Numbered from the stretch's first letter, positions 48,771 through 62,898 are shown. The stretch: 64,000 nucleotides of DNA from Eucalyptus grandis (GCF_016545825.1 NC_052613.1:44312112-44376111); one strand, 5' to 3'. A program made the numbers and translations. Notes: generated by a model from the sequence alone, not told the origin.

Positions 48771-51700
48771 GGGAAAAAATGAAAATCATAAAAATGAATT
48801 TCAGAAAAAAATTAGAATCACGGGAACAACTTTATTCACGAATTCAAACCTTTTGGAGGATCCGACCAAGAAAAAACCTTTTGGAGGAATAAAGAATTTA
48901 TTTCTCAACTCCAAATTCAAAAATCACCAAATAATCACAAGCTATTCTCTCCCAAGAAAAAATCACAAGCTAACTATTGGATTCAACCCCAAAAAAAAAA
49001 ATAATAACATGAAGAAAAAAAGCTTAAATGAACAAGCAAACATTCAAAAGTTAGAACTCCACAAAAATGACTGAATTCATCAATCTACCAAAATAAAGTC
49101 ACACATGTCAATGAAACCGGTCCAACTTATTTTTACATAGGCTAAAATTCGATCTAAAAAATGAGAAGCGAAGATCAAACATATTTGAAAAAGGAAAAAC
49201 TTTGAGGAAAGGATAGAGAGTAGATCAAAAATGCTTCTCTTCAATTCCCATTGATCATTGAACTCACAATGGGTTCACTCTAGATTCAACATTAAATAAA
49301 CAGAGCCTTATGCAAATATCAATTTCAAACCTATCCTTCTCCATCTTATCATAGTTGTTTTCCTATACACTATTAACTAAACTCGCTTTGACACGACTAA
49401 AGTATAAAGGACCAAAAGAATGTAATGCTTTGGCAATATAATAACATCCTAAATAAATAACATCGCTGTGATAAGATTTCAAATCACAACATCCATACAA
49501 GGTAATTGGAAAAAAAAAAACAAAAAAGAACACAGAAAACAATAGCTTACGAGAGAATTCAATTAGTACAGACTCATGCAATGGGCAAAGACTCTTTCGA
49601 GAATAATGATGGTGGTGGTGGTGGATCAAACATAACAAGATCATACACCTCCCAAACATTGCATCACTAATCATCATAGAACTCGCGCATGTTCGAAAAA
49701 GAAACGTGATCCAAATGAGAAGACAGACTAAGAGAGAAAGATGATCCGATGATGTGGGAGTGAGTGCATGAATGGCAGAGAGAGATCGGGGACTCACCCG
49801 GACGGAGAATTGACAGAGGTGCGCCAAAATGCTGAATTGCTGAAGGTAGAGAGCGTTGCGTGGAAGTGCAAGAAGCGAAACCTATTATTTAGAACTATGG
49901 AAAAGACCGGTGAAAACATAGGAAAGCCTTGTCTGTCAAGTGTGTCAACAGTACTAGTCAACCATCCCTCAGAAGTTCCTCTCTTTCCCCTGATTAAAAA
50001 TCCCCCACCTTGAGAAGTTCTTCTCTCTCCCTCCCTGATGAGATGCCACCTTCAGAAGTCTTTCCCTCTCTCTTCCCACGGGCTGTGATTCAGTCCATCG
50101 CACGAGCTTCCACTCCTGCTGTGTCCACTTTTGTGTACATTATGTGCTGTGGAAAAACATGTAGGAGAATGAGATGATTTTGAAGACGGAGAGATAATTG
50201 AAATGTCCGCACATACATTCGAACCTACAACAGATTCTGAACGCACTTGAACATATACTGAGGACGATCGCTTATAAGTTAATCGGTGTGGGCAAACTTG
50301 AAACATTTTCTAGTGACTTGGTTAACATCACAAGATTTCTTATTTTAGATCTCAATTTTTATTGGGCTATTAGCAAAGGAAGACAATACGAATGGAGGGA
50401 TTACAGATGACTGTATAAGTCTATTTTCCGTATCTTTTACATTCATACTGTCTTGCTTATTTTATGTACATACAAAGTTTTTCATTTATCACACCTCCTA
50501 TACCACAATTTCCACCATCTACACACTGACAACCACAAGAAAGCTCAAAAGGTCAGGTCAACCAATTCACCCCCTCTAAGCCCATCCGAGGATTGCCATT
50601 GGCGGGCTTTCTCATCTGGTCAAACCTCTGAAAGATGCAGGATTTTCATAGTGGATCTGATCACAGAACAATCTAGAACATGGCTCGAAAACATGCCCTT
50701 TTAGTTCACGGTGGGGAAGCTAAAACAAAAGGAGGGAATAATTAGCGTGACCCACATGACTTGGGTATACTCTTATCTTCTCTCTTTTTTTAATCCGGGT
50801 ATGCTTTGTTTATTAATTCCCTTATAGGAGAAATCGAACCATCACCACCATGGCAAGTAGGAGCAACTGAAGAAGGCAGCTACCTCATCCGGTGAAAAGA
50901 AAGCTTATGTCCTTCGGTATAATAATTCATATTACTCCATAATAGAGGCATTTACATAACTTAACTCCACCCCCGACATAAGATCTAGGAATTTTCGTCA
51001 CTTGACAGAGATTGATATGATCAATCGAGATCCTAACGTTTAACATGATGGAGTTAAGCTCAACAAACAACAACCCATCTATGTCATATGACTAAATTTG
51101 AAGTTAGGATCCTCCCCAACATGCTAATTATCAAGCTCAGGATGCAAATGGACAATGTAAAGAGATGGTCTGTACCGCTAAAGTATAAAAGAGGTAATTT
51201 ATGTCTCTCGGATTATCTATACTTATCCCAATCGGATAAAATATATTGCAAAATGGAGGATATTGAGATTTACACTAAAATGACTTATATAGAAACGTGT
51301 GGTGTACGCATGATTTAAATCCTTTAATAATTTAATATTCAGTTAACCTAGTCCAATAGGCTAGATTGGTCACATCATGAACCACCCCTTCGTGGGCAAG
51401 ACAAATGAATGGTTTGCTTTTCTGGGACATGATCCGAACGGGACCCAGTTAATCCCCTTGACAAGGTGCTTGAAGCACATAATTACGAATGCACCTTTCC
51501 CTCTTCTGCACGTCCTTGTTCACTTATTCTCTTTTCCCTCCTTTTCCATCCTCACTTTCTTCATCGCTAAACTGCTAATCCTTGAAATACAAGCACTCCA
51601 TACCTAGAAAGCAAGTAGCACAAATTAGCACTACACGGACAGTAACGATTATCTGGGTAGTTGGCACTTGGCCGTGTCCATTCTTGTACTAAAGCGAGGG

Positions 51701-52060
51701 CTAGGATTCGAGGTTTCTCGTTGAGCACAAATTGTTTACTCTGTTGATATATCTCGATATTTGGTTCGCCAACATTTGCTTAGCCTGCTCAATGAACTAT
51801 GTGGGTTTTGAAAGCATGTACTTCCTTAACAAGTGATTGATACTTAAAATCAACAGCAACCTTAGTTATGCATATAAAGTTGCCCAGCAAGTTAGTACAT
51901 ACATGATACGTACATAACAGGTCTGTTGAAAATGATATAAATACATTACGAGTACATACGACTATACGGGGAAGCTGATGCCGAGATTGCAGCTGCTCTT
52001 TTTATTCTCCTTTTTTACTTCCCCTTTTTAACCAAGAAATGAAGATTTTTTTATCCAGTC
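48771..52060. other. Spacer between RDR1 and SEC14-like gene, unit 3
   Basis: Same composition as the unit 1 spacer, without the Harbinger-like insertion of unit 2. The orphan TATA segment (near 49885) reads TCTAAATA. No gene is supported. Confidence 0.6.
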
Positions 52061-52067
52061 ACTAAAA

Positions 52068-55000
52068 TTAATTATCCAAAGGGGGCAAAACAACATCCTG
52101 TATGGGCACAAGCTTTGCTTGCCCACCATATTCTTCGGGCAAGACTTCGGCGCCAATTTCCTTGAAGAGTTGTTCTCGTTCATCTTCATTGCTCACAATC
52201 ACGATCTGCAGAATTTATTTCAGAATTAAGGTCGAGATTAGGAGACAATGCTTGACAAGCAAGATTAGTGAAGTAGATATTGTTTAAGATGTATTATCAT
52301 CAGGTGCGTCTCATGCTCATATTCCTTCTTCCGTTTTTCGGCAGATGTGGAGAGATCAAGCCAAGAGAGCCTATGAAGGAGAGGCATTCTCAATTTTTGT
52401 AATTATTGAAAGCTCGGTTTCAAAATCCTATATTTTTGCTTAGTGGAAAATTACTCATCGATGCAAATGCTTTGATTGACATTGTAGATGTTTTGTATTG
52501 TCACTGAGCTCCTTTTTAAGTTCTTGAGTTCTTTTTGTACAAGTGCTTGCACCCCCTTGGTGCCCTATGGTGATACTATCTTCCTATCAAGGGAAAAAGA
52601 GGTGCAGAGGATGCATAAATCATATTAGGCCAAAATTTGAATAATGAGCAAAACGAGAGAAACTATGCATTGATTCGGAATAATTATGTGCAGAGGCAAA
52701 AGAAGTGCACCTTTTCCTTTGTTGCCTTCTCGAGGAATCGAGAAATCATTCTCCAAACACTGACAAAGAACCCTGGCATATTCAGAAAGAAAAGCTTGGC
52801 CAGGCGCTCAGGATAGTAAGCCTGCGTAATAAGAAGCCCATGATTCAGAGGAATGTAAATATCATGGCATCAAACTTTCAGTGGTAGAACCATTAGCTAA
52901 AGAATAATGTCTACTTCTTGTCCAACTGATGCTTAACACCAATGGAGTTATTGGATAATTATTGTCGATACTTCGATAGATAGATTTCACTTTACTCAAT
53001 GAGCTTTTCTCTTTGAATCCAATAACTACAGAACATTTGAAATGACATTACTGAGGTTAGTCTACATTCCATGGTTAAGATTAGTTACGTGATCAACTTA
53101 TGGCTGCAATTTCAAGACAGTCAACGATTTTTCACTTGCAGCAATTGAATCTCACATACCCTTAGAGATCGATACAACTTGAAGTGGGAAGGGAAAATTA
53201 ACCCAATTAGAACAGGGGCTAAAGGGGGATATAATTCTAAAAGAATTAAATGGAAGAACTCTGTTTTAAAGCTTCAAACTGAAGCACAAAAAGCTCAATA
53301 CAAAATGGAAAAAAGAAGGCTTAAACAGATATAGATCAAGGCAAAAAGAAGAAAGACAATCGACAAAATCCAAGTCAACAGACTTAGCATGTACTATAAA
53401 CATGAGGTTCCAAATTGTGTGCCTGGGAGTTAGTTCTTTATGATGTCCCCTGCAAGTTCATGCATTAAGGCTTTCCGTGAAAGTTCTGATTTCATCTTGC
53501 AAATTAGACGTATCTCTGAGTTAGACTGATAATCTTGTCTTCTCTTTCCATGGGAATCAACCATTTGATACATATAAGACTCACAGTATAAGTTCTGACT
53601 AGCAATAAATGCATTTGCCGAAAGAAAAAAGTTCTAGACTGCATCAGTTTCTCAAATAGGTGATAGAAGCCAAAGTTTTAGAGTAGGCTTGAATAGCTTA
53701 GTTTGCTGTACTATAACATGTTTTGAATTACCCAAAGTTGATAGAACTAAGTGCAGTAGCTTGCACTAGAATGACGTGGAAAATTTTCATTGCCTGCCCC
53801 ACATCAATCATATCACCCATAACTAGCTTACAAATTCATTTCAAGAATGGTACTCCGGGTGCAGGAAACGGTCATATTTCTTCTCATGTAGATCCAAAAG
53901 TCTCTTGAGAAAAGAGCACTGTTTCAATTCAAAATTTGGAAAAAGAATATAATAATCGAACATTTCAATATAGCCAAGTAAACAGCTCTAAGAAAAGCTG
54001 CTAGAGGGAAATCTGTGTTTGGGAAAATGAGGAGGTAAAAAGTGTTCTTCCTGATTAATTGGTCTCGGTCTTGTGACATTTTTGGACATTTGTAAATGCA
54101 AATCTAAGAGGACTTCTCAGACAATGAAGCAGCATTTTGTTTTCAAAAAAATTACCAAGAGGAGAATTATTAAGCAGCATTTTGTTTCAGTTGTTGTTTT
54201 CTTCTTTCATTTGTTTTGCTTTTAGTTTGTAGATTACTCCAAGTGAAGTGGAGAGTATACAATATAATTCATTTGGATCTTTTTTCAGACTAGATAATCT
54301 CATAAGAACAAAAGAATTTTCTCCTAGCTGCTATGCGTGTTCTCATCTACAAGCAGATGGATCTAGTCTGAAGGACTAGCAGACAGATACATGAGATTAA
54401 TAAGAAACAAAACTTGAAGTGAGATAAGTACCTGTAAAAACTGAAATCCAGTGATGAGGCCACGTGCATCAACATTCTTATAACCTATGTTTTGCAGATC
54501 AAGAATGACAATCATCTTTTCATTCCCTATTTCCCGTCCTTTGAAAGAACTGAAACGGAATGCGTACACCCTGATTTAGTCGATTAACTGAAAAAGCAGG
54601 ACCTCAATAATCACATGTACTCGTCAGGAAACATGATTCACTAATTCAGCAAAAAGAAAGCATAACTCTCTTTGTAAGCAGGAGATTCTCATCAGCATTA
54701 GGTAGATTCCTAATTTTATTGGGGGAAAACAGGTTTGCAGATGTCTAGAAATTTCCAATGTAGATAAGGAATATTTTGGAGAGAGTTGAGAAAGCAAGGA
54801 CAGAAACAGAAAGCATCGAAAATAGAGATGCCAATTACTAGTACAGGCAAAAAATACACAAGGATCTACAATCGGAAATTATATCTATCGACTGATCAAT
54901 TTATTAAGAGGTGATCCACAAAATTGTCACATCCTTTAAAGGACATTGGAAAGATACACAACGGCGAAGAAATCCTTCTACATGTCCTATACGAATGAGA

Positions 55001-57251
55001 GATAGAAAAGTTAAGAAGGTGAATACGAGTTCGGGTGTAATATTCAGTTCTTTCATTACTATTTTCTGTGTGTGTTAATTCTAGTGTGCCTACATATGAC
55101 TGAGAAGCACAAGGCCATATATACTTGTCTAATGACACCCACAAATCCCATTGTCGCTGCTATTCAACCCAAGATCACTTTTCCTTTTTGCACTGCACAT
55201 CAAATACAATCATCCCACATATCTATCACGAGCATTCCCTCCCCCCGCCAAAAAAAAAAAAAAAAAAAAAAAGACTCAGAAATTGCAAATTTATTGACAA
55301 ACAACTTCATTGTCAAGACTAATCGAAAAAATTTAGCTACCAACAAATGAAGACCCCTGCAACACCAAAATTCAAAAATTAACACAGACTAGCTGTACAT
55401 GCATGTTTTATAAAGCGCAATGAGTATGTTGCGCACCTTGCAATGGTCTTGTCCAGTAAATAAATTACGTATTCTGCATCAATAAGGGAAGTAGGGTTAA
55501 TCATTCTTCAGTCCAACCATTGTCCTTAAACAAAAAGGGAAAAAGGAAAACCATTTTGTTATCGCTTTGCGTTGATGGTATCAGAACTTGGATAAATAGG
55601 AACAGTATACTTACAAATGCAACTGACAAGTGCTAAAGATATGATGTAAGGTATGCAGTATACTCCATGTCATGAAGAAAACCAATTTTGGCCCAGTTAA
55701 GTTTATTACCATCGCTTTTTTGGCTATCTATAAAGTACAATAAGCTAAAATGAGAAGAATTAAGACACAAGATTCCACAAATGACAAATTGAATCAAGCA
55801 ACACAGAGTTTGTATTCTGAATCTTTACATTCATCTCATGACAGAGAAAGCTCAAAGATAATGATGGTGCCAAATTTGCAAAAGCTAAAAAAATGAGCAA
55901 TGTCAACGAGAAAGGTGGCATAGATAAAACTAAACAACACATACATATATGGATGCTCGCTCATGACAAACTGATCACCTGTAGTTAACTTTTCCTTTTG
56001 GCCATCAATCAAGAGTTACTAACTGACTTCCAAACTTCCATGTAATTATTTATTTATGGCAGATGGCACGCGTGACAATATCTAGGCATGTTGACCTCAA
56101 CTATCAGTCCATGGATCTGTTTATATTTAGGAGTACACCAAAGGAAACAGCAAGGTATTAAGCTCTACCTAATTTAATATAGCAAATTTATTATCTTTAA
56201 CTCGAGCAACAAACCGAAGATGAAGCATTTGATCATAAATCACATTGCACGTTCAATCTTAGCCAAAGGGCCAAGAGAGGTATGATCATAAACCAAATTG
56301 CAAAAAGTTGATCCCACGAGTGCATCCGGGGTCCAAGATGGAGATCCCTTCACTCATTATAATCAGGTAATTAATTAATGCAGAATACGGATAATTAATA
56401 CCAGGCTCCTTAGCTTCTGAATCGACAACCACCATTTTTTAGAAAGTAATAGCTTGGAGAGTGACTGATAAAATCCTGTCAATTATTTCCTTTTGGCAGT
56501 ATCTTCAAGGGAACAGGATAGAGAGAGAGAAAGAGAGAGACATGGAACCACCACCGGCTATTGTCAAAAGCCAACAAACAAATAAAGCTGGGACCCAAAG
56601 CATAAAGGCCAAATCATTCCGACTCAAGTTGCACTACGTGCCGGAAGACCATCTACAAATTGACAATATGCAACAATTCAGCAACAGTATCATCCACATA
56701 TCTCCACATGAAAACCATCTAGCATTTGCATTTACTCACGCATTTCTTCATCAATCTTGCACAAATATATAAATGGAAAATCGGAAGAAAAATGAAATTC
56801 GAGAAGGTGAAAAGAGCTTATTACTCTTAAACTGGAGCTGATCTTTCGAAGGAAAATGCTTGCTGGCCTTGCCGACCATCAGAGGTTGACCACTTCTCGA
56901 CAAGCCCTGCAGAAAAAGCTTCCTGGCTTCCAATTCCTCGCCTATTTCGGACTCTGGAACGAACCCATTCGGGACCCATGTCGACCTCCATTCCTGCCAT
57001 TTCACGAACATCTTCGCCGCCTTATCGGCGTCCATCGATCTAGCAATCAAGAACCGCATGAGCGTCGGTTCGCCAAAATTCTGCAAGCCCAACGACAAAC
57101 AAATGGAACCACTCGAAACTAATCAAACAAGAGCCATTACGAAGATGCATCGCCTGTAAAGAACACGGATTTTCACTACCTCCGTCGAAGAACCGAGCTT
57201 CTGAACTGATTTCCTCATCTGGGTCAGCGCAAGTTCCCGGCTTTTCTCCAT
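52068..57251 (-). CDS. SEC14-like CRAL-TRIO lipid-transfer protein, copy 3, intact
   Basis: Six coding exons on the minus strand: 57180-57251, 56825-57080, 55437-55473, 54432-54549, 52711-52821 and 52068-52205. All have GT-AG introns, and the phases sum to 243 aa. The start MEKSRELALTQMRKSVQKL has an in-frame stop just upstream. Residues ~28-60 (EPTLMRFLIARSMDADKAA...WQEWRSTW) form the N-terminal CRAL-TRIO helix region. The lipid pocket follows with SKHFPSKD, LLDKTIAS, MIVILDLQ, GFQFLQ, YYPERLAKLFFLNMPGFF and FLEKAT, ending LPEEYGGQAKL...PPLDN. Length and motifs match Arabidopsis At1g14820-type SEC14 homologues, which are inferred to exchange phospholipids at membranes. It is the only complete copy in the window. 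Confidence 0.88.
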
Positions 57252-57660
57252 AGCGGTCCTTCCCGCAATCAGAAGAACGGTTCACAAGCTTCGGGTTCCT
57301 GTTTCGGGCAAGCAAAGAAGAGGCTTCGACTGCTTAGCAAACAGGAGGTGAAGTGTGTGGTTAAAGTCTCGCGTGCCTTGACGAAATGGTAGCCCGAGAA
57401 CGAACGTCACCAGCGATTCATGACAAGACGAAAGGAGCTGAAACGTGGGAGCTACATAGGAGATGCTCTTCCCATGTGTTCGAGCTCATTTTTTTAAGGT
57501 TGTTCAAGCGATTCGGGAAGCGGATCATGTTCAAAAATGAGAGGTGAAGATGCTTTCGATGGGACTGGAAAGACCATTCCTCGCTGACTAATATAAATGG
57601 TACTTGACTTCGAGCAAATTTTGAATTCTCAGCGTTAGAAGCATGCCCCTTATTTAAATG
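57252..57660 (-). promoter_or_regulatory. 5' flank of SEC14-like copy 3
   Basis: Leader/promoter region matching 31066-31465. No individual motif can be assigned with confidence. Right of about 57660 the sequence is the uninterrupted version of the site that carries several insertions in unit 2. Confidence 0.4.
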
Positions 57661-57689
57661 GTATTTATTATGGAGTGATAGGTGTACCA

Positions 57690-59450
57690 GAAATTCCATG
57701 GACTATTACGAAACAATCAATCTTTTCTTTCTTAAAGCTAAATCCTTCAATTATAATTTTTTTGGTCGAATTGGTCTTGCTGTTACCAATATAATTGGAG
57801 GTACTAATGTTCGCCGTTAAATGTTAGTGTGGCACCTTATATAACGCATTATGAGTCCAGAAAACAGACAGAATTTGAGGATTTCTCGTACTAACGTTGA
57901 CCGTTAAATGTTAGTGTGACATGTTATATGACGCATTATGAGTCGATTAAAATATTAAAAGTTGTTTTCAAAGTTTTTGGAGAGTAGAAGTATGAAAATC
58001 TGAAGAGGGGGATAAAAAATAATCAGGATGAAAGGGATGGGGTTGGCAGAGGAGGCGTCTCCACTTGAGCAACTCCTGACAGGCGCCCATCGCCAAAACG
58101 ACTCGCGGGCGTCCAAGCGACGGTCCAAATCTCGCATGCGTCCAACCACCGGTCTAGATCTCGGTGGCCCGACTCTTGCAAGCATCCAGTTTAGTTTAAA
58201 TATACGGATATCAATTTAAATCATACGTTTTTTCGATTTTATTAATTAAGTCTTAAATTTTTTCCAAAATTTTAATGTAATAATTTTGATCAATTTCATG
58301 AAAAATTACTCATTGCTCATTGCCGACTATCTTACGTAATATACTGATATGTCAACTGTTTCAATGAAAATTAATCGGAATGATTATACTGGAATTTCAA
58401 ACAAATGTTTATTATTCAATTAACAAGATTGAAAATTTTATGACTTAATTAGCATCCATATAATAAGTTTATGATTAATTAGATAATTTCTTCTATTTCT
58501 AGTGACTACATACATTAATAAAAAAATACTGCATGACAAGTAATGATTTTACAATTAGGGCTATGTAATTCTATTCGGGAACAAGATCAGACTTCTCTGA
58601 AAACCAGTTCAATTCTCGGGTGGTCCATTTTCGAGAAATAAGCCACCCAAGAACCGAACTGATCATTCTCTCCAACCTTACTTAAGCACTTCTAATAACA
58701 CTCTCTCTCTCTCACTCTCACTCTCTCTCCTCGCACACTTGAGTCTTATAATCCTCCTCACTTGTTGCCAACTTACCCTTGTTCATCTTTTATTTTGAAT
58801 CGTTTTGCTACTCAAGTAATATTATTGTAAAAAATGAAACACAAAAAACAACAAAAGAAAAGCGGGTTCTCGAGTTGACCTCAAAATCAAATCAAAAAAG
58901 TATGATAAGTTTCAAGTTTTAAAAATTGAAAATTGATTCTAACATGATGGGTTTTGTGTTCTGGGTTATAATGACTTACCCATTTCGGAAACCCCATTCA
59001 AAAATCTCATTACCATTGAAACTTTTTTTCATTTCACAAGTGTGCTTAAAACTTAGCTCAGCAAAAGAAAAATCTCTCCAATGTGATTTGACTTTCAGAT
59101 CCTTTTATGTAATCTGACGTGCACGTTCTTAAAGAGCGCAATCCACTAAAAAGCTCATGCATTTTATTAACATGCTATGCGAGAGAAATACAATACGAAA
59201 AACGTTAAAGAGTGCTCCTACAAAACATGTTAGGTCCCATTAAGTATGTTTTGATAATATACATTTGCAGTACGTAGCTTCCTTCAAATCTGCATTCCTT
59301 CATTTGTCAAAAACTCCCGAGAAGTATAATTTCTTATTTTCAATTAAATTAGCTAATGGCTTTACTGCACTTTGCTAACCAGATATGTACCCATCTTCAT
59401 TCCAGAAAAGCACCGATTGCATCGATTTTTTTTTTATTATTATATGGCAA
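57690..59450. repeat. Diverged duplicate of 35737-36900
   Basis: Noncoding AT-rich DNA sharing ordered landmarks with the unit 2 flank (see 35737-36900). It includes a short internal duplication (CGTTAAATGTTAGTGTG.CA at about 57815 and 57900) and a CT microsatellite near 58700. No gene is recognised. Confidence 0.7.
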
Positions 59451-60840
59451 TGTAAGTTTATATGTCAAAAACACCAAACTGTAGAGATTTTACATTTATT
59501 TTTAACATCTTAAAAATTCTAGAACATTATGAAAAAATCACATACGAATCTATATGTTAATTATAAGATTTTATGAGATAATTGCTAGTTATTCCAAAAG
59601 TTTAAATTATTAAACGATTGTGTGGTATAATTCGTGAAAATTTAATTGGGAAAAATGGAACCTGAAAAGATTAAAACTCAAAATCTCAAATTATGATATC
59701 ATATGAAATTTTATGAGGCCACTGCTAACTGTTCTAATAGTTTAAATTTTCAGACGAATGCATGATTTAATATTTAATTACTCTAACATCAATAATGACA
59801 TATCGCAATTTCATGCCCCTTTGAAATGAAAAAAAGAAAAAGAAGAAGAAGAAGCTAAAAACAGTCCGCCATAAGATTGGATGAAATGTGGAAAGTAAAA
59901 TTTAGATAACCAATCACGTGATCAAGCGTTCGGAAGGAGCTTCTCCATTAAGGGTCCATTCGTTTCACAAAAAATTGGCCATTTTTGGAAAATATTTTCC
60001 CATAAGTAATTTTCCAGGAAAATAACAATATTTTCTGGCGTTCAATAAGAAAAATATTTTCTAAGATTTCACTACTTAAGCATACATCACTTACCAACCT
60101 ATAAATTGATCAAATATGAACTTGCCTTTAAATCCGGGCAAACTTGCTTCATATCTTTGTTCCCCCATTATCAACAAACACTCATCTATTCTAAAAAATA
60201 TTCGTATGAATTTTAAAAAGAAGCAAATCAGTCCTAATGAGAATCTTTCAGTTAAGTGGCATGTTCTCCTCCCGCGTCTTTTGTGATCCAATAAACTAAA
60301 GAAACAAAAGCAAAGCATGTAAAGCCTTTTACTTTAACAATGTATAACTGCAGGGTAGAGTAAATAAAGAAAATGATAAGCAAAAATGCAAAGCGTGAGC
60401 TTGAGATCGACGAACTCAATGTTTACCTAGCAACGGCTGACGACTAGCCAAGAAAGAAGAAGATGAGAAACAAAGAAAAAAATAAAATAAAAAAGAAAAG
60501 AAAATTGAAATTAAAAATAATTCAAATTAAAAAAAAAAAAAATTAAAAAATAATTCGAATATAAAAAGAAAATAAGAAGAAGGAGGATGAGGAAGTGATG
60601 ATTTGTAGAGGTGTGAAATAAAAAAAATCAAGACAAAAGTGGAAAACATTTTTCCCTAATTTAGAAGATTTTTTTTTTCATGGAAAATATTTTCCCCAAT
60701 AAATTCATTTTCCATGAAACAAACGCCGAAAATCCATAAAACATTTTCTCAAAAATTATTTTCCACGAAACGAACGGAACCTAAATAGTTTTTCTTTTTC
60801 TTTATCAAATGATTAATTTTGGGGGTGTCGTCTTTTCTCC
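59360..60840. repeat. Segmental duplicate of 62036-64000 (copy a)
   Basis: Shared landmarks include TCCAGAAAAGCA, TGGCAATGTAAGTTTATA, AGAGATTTTACATTTAT, AAGATTG.ATGAAATGTG and CACGTGATCAAGCG. A Harbinger-like element interrupts this copy at 59952-60781. Two hAT-like elements interrupt the other. Confidence 0.75.
59952..60781. mobile_element. PIF/Harbinger-like (Tourist-type) element
   Basis: 830 bp with inverted ends GGGTCCATTCGTTTCAC and, reversed, GGTTCCGTTCGTTTCGTG, flanked by TAA on both sides (59949-59951, 60782-60784). The paralogous stretch near 63949-63970 (CTTCATTAAATAATA) is the empty site with one TAA. Both termini are rich in GGAAAATATTTTCC-like motifs. No transposase is present. 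Confidence 0.85.
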
Positions 60841-62035
60841 ATTTATTTTCTTTCCAATTCTAGAGGCGCCCTTGATCAAAACCTGCCGTACGAATCCATC
60901 AATCGGATCCGTTGAACCACCCCTCCCTCCGCCCAAGAAAAATAGACAATGTTTGATAATGTTTTTGTTTCTTAATTTTTCTATTCTTTTATTCCCTATA
61001 ATAGAAAAATAATATATATTCATTTGGTAACGTCAATTCATTTTTCTATTAATCGGAACAGATCAGTGGTTAAGGAATAGACTTGAGACATATACAAAAA
61101 GTATAAAAAACTTGCTTCTTTATTTTTAAAACAAAAAGAGAAATAAGTTTATTTTAGAAAATAAGCTTTATATAACCTACTGTTCGTCTTTACACAATTG
61201 ACACAAGGTTCAATCTCCTAACCTAATCCAATCCCCAATTTTTGAAATAAAAAAAAAATTATGAATAAATTTATAGATTAAATTTTTAGTAGTTTTACTA
61301 GATTTTAATGGTAATTCTAGTTTAGAATTAGTTTAACATAAAAAAAATATGAAGAAATTTTGATGAAAATCATATTCAAAATTGAATAAGCTTTTAGGGC
61401 TTTATATATAGATTTTTAATGTTGCACTCTTTTATTGATAATGTTAGGTCGCGAAAGTTTTGTGACTCCAAATAATATTTTTTTCTTCTTCTCAAAAGAT
61501 CTACACACCTATTTATTGTAATTCCCAAAGATTTACTATCAACCTCCTTATATTATGAGTACTGAACTACTAGGACTTTCCATTTCAACTAATTATTGCG
61601 TTGGATTTTATTAGGTCATTTTAGAATATCTTAATCAATTAAATCATTATGAAAGTCCATTTTTATCTAAACACGAGATGTTAAGTCTCTTTATAATTAA
61701 ATAAAAAATTAAGAATACAAATTTGTAGAGTTGTACCAAACACATTTTTTGTTCTCTTTCCATTTTATCTCTTTCCATTTTATGAATAGAAATTTTGTGC
61801 AGTTATTAAACATGTTATTATGTTCAGAAAATCGTCTAGGGAGTAGAAATAGGAAAAAATTATGAATAGAAAGTATTTCATGAAATAGAAATATTACTAA
61901 ATGCATCCATAGTTTCCTACATGAGTCAACTCTAGCGAGATGAGCTACATGCCACAAGGGGCACACAATACTACATGACTTTTCTCTCTCCTTGCAAGAT
62001 TGGCCCACGCTCTTATTACCCCTAATAATGACTTA
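60841..62035. other. AT-rich DNA without recognised features
   Basis: About 1.2 kb of AT-rich sequence. Short open frames have no recognisable motifs or splice sites. It may contain an old, unresolved repeat. Confidence 0.5.
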
Positions 62036-62052
62036 AGTGCACTTGTTAACTA

Positions 62053-62613
62053 TAGGGATGAATGGTTTCAGATCATATATAGGTTCCATCTAAAACTTGG
62101 AATAGATTACTCAATTTTTTGAATCTATAACCTACTCTACATATCCTATAACTTGAAATCTACCCTGTCATAAGTTCTAAGATCTACCCAAGTTTCATCT
62201 ATATTATTAATTGAATTATTATGGTGAATTATAACCTTTAATGACATTTGTTTGTTGCTACAATTCACTAACTATGACTTATATTTAAATACACTAATAA
62301 TATGAACATTAATAAAATAAAAGTCTTAGTCATAAAATAGAAGCTCAGTCTAATACTTCCAAATTGTACACTCATCATTGAATGACAAGAAATATCGTAA
62401 GAACGCGTGAAGATATGAACCAAGAAAAACATTAAAACTTATTCCAAGTTCAAGGTTATTCCAATTTAGAACTTTGAAACTTATATTAAAATAAAATTCT
62501 TAATTTTTGGAATTTGGAACTTGCCCTACATACTTGGAACTTGGAAACATATGGGTTTTCACCGATTTGATTTTCAGGTTCCAAGTTCTATAATGAAATC
62601 ATGCTCACCCTTA
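62053..62613. mobile_element. hAT-like non-autonomous element
   Basis: 561 bp with short inverted ends (TAGGGATGAATGGTTTC and, reversed, TAAGGGTGAGCATGATTTC), flanked by GTTAACTA / CTTAACTA (62045-62052, 62614-62621), an 8-bp duplication with one mismatch. Paralogous uninterrupted sites occur near 36775 and 59375 (GTTAACCAGACAAATACCC and variants). The TAGGG-TGA end and 8-bp duplication are typical of hAT elements. No coding sequence. Confidence 0.75.
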
Positions 62614-62898
62614 CTTAACTAAACAAATACCCATTTTTGTTCTAGAAAAGCAGTGCTTGAATTGAATTTTATTTTATTTCATGACAATGTAAGTTTATAT
62701 ACTATAGAGATTTTACATTTATCTTTAACATCTTACAAATTTCCAGAACACTATGAGAAAAATCACTTGCACATTTATATGTCAATAATTATATAACGTA
62801 GTTTCACACCCTTTTAAGATTAAAAAAAAAAGAGTTAAAATTTTGCTGTTGTAAGATTGTGTGAAATGTGAAGAGTAAAATGCAGAAAACTAATCATA

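Larger units (their letters stand above)
41038..55245. repeat. Tandem segmental duplication, unit 3
   Basis: This is the third direct copy, separated from unit 2 by about 10 kb of mobile-element-rich DNA. The left edge is where identity with the first bases of the window begins. The order is SABATH last exon, RDR1, spacer, SEC14-like gene. The RDR1 part is nearly identical to the other units by eye. From about 52.8 kb rightward (SEC14 exons and introns) it is visibly more diverged from units 1 and 2, which closely resemble each other there. Homology with unit 2 extends on to about 57660. Confidence 0.93.
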
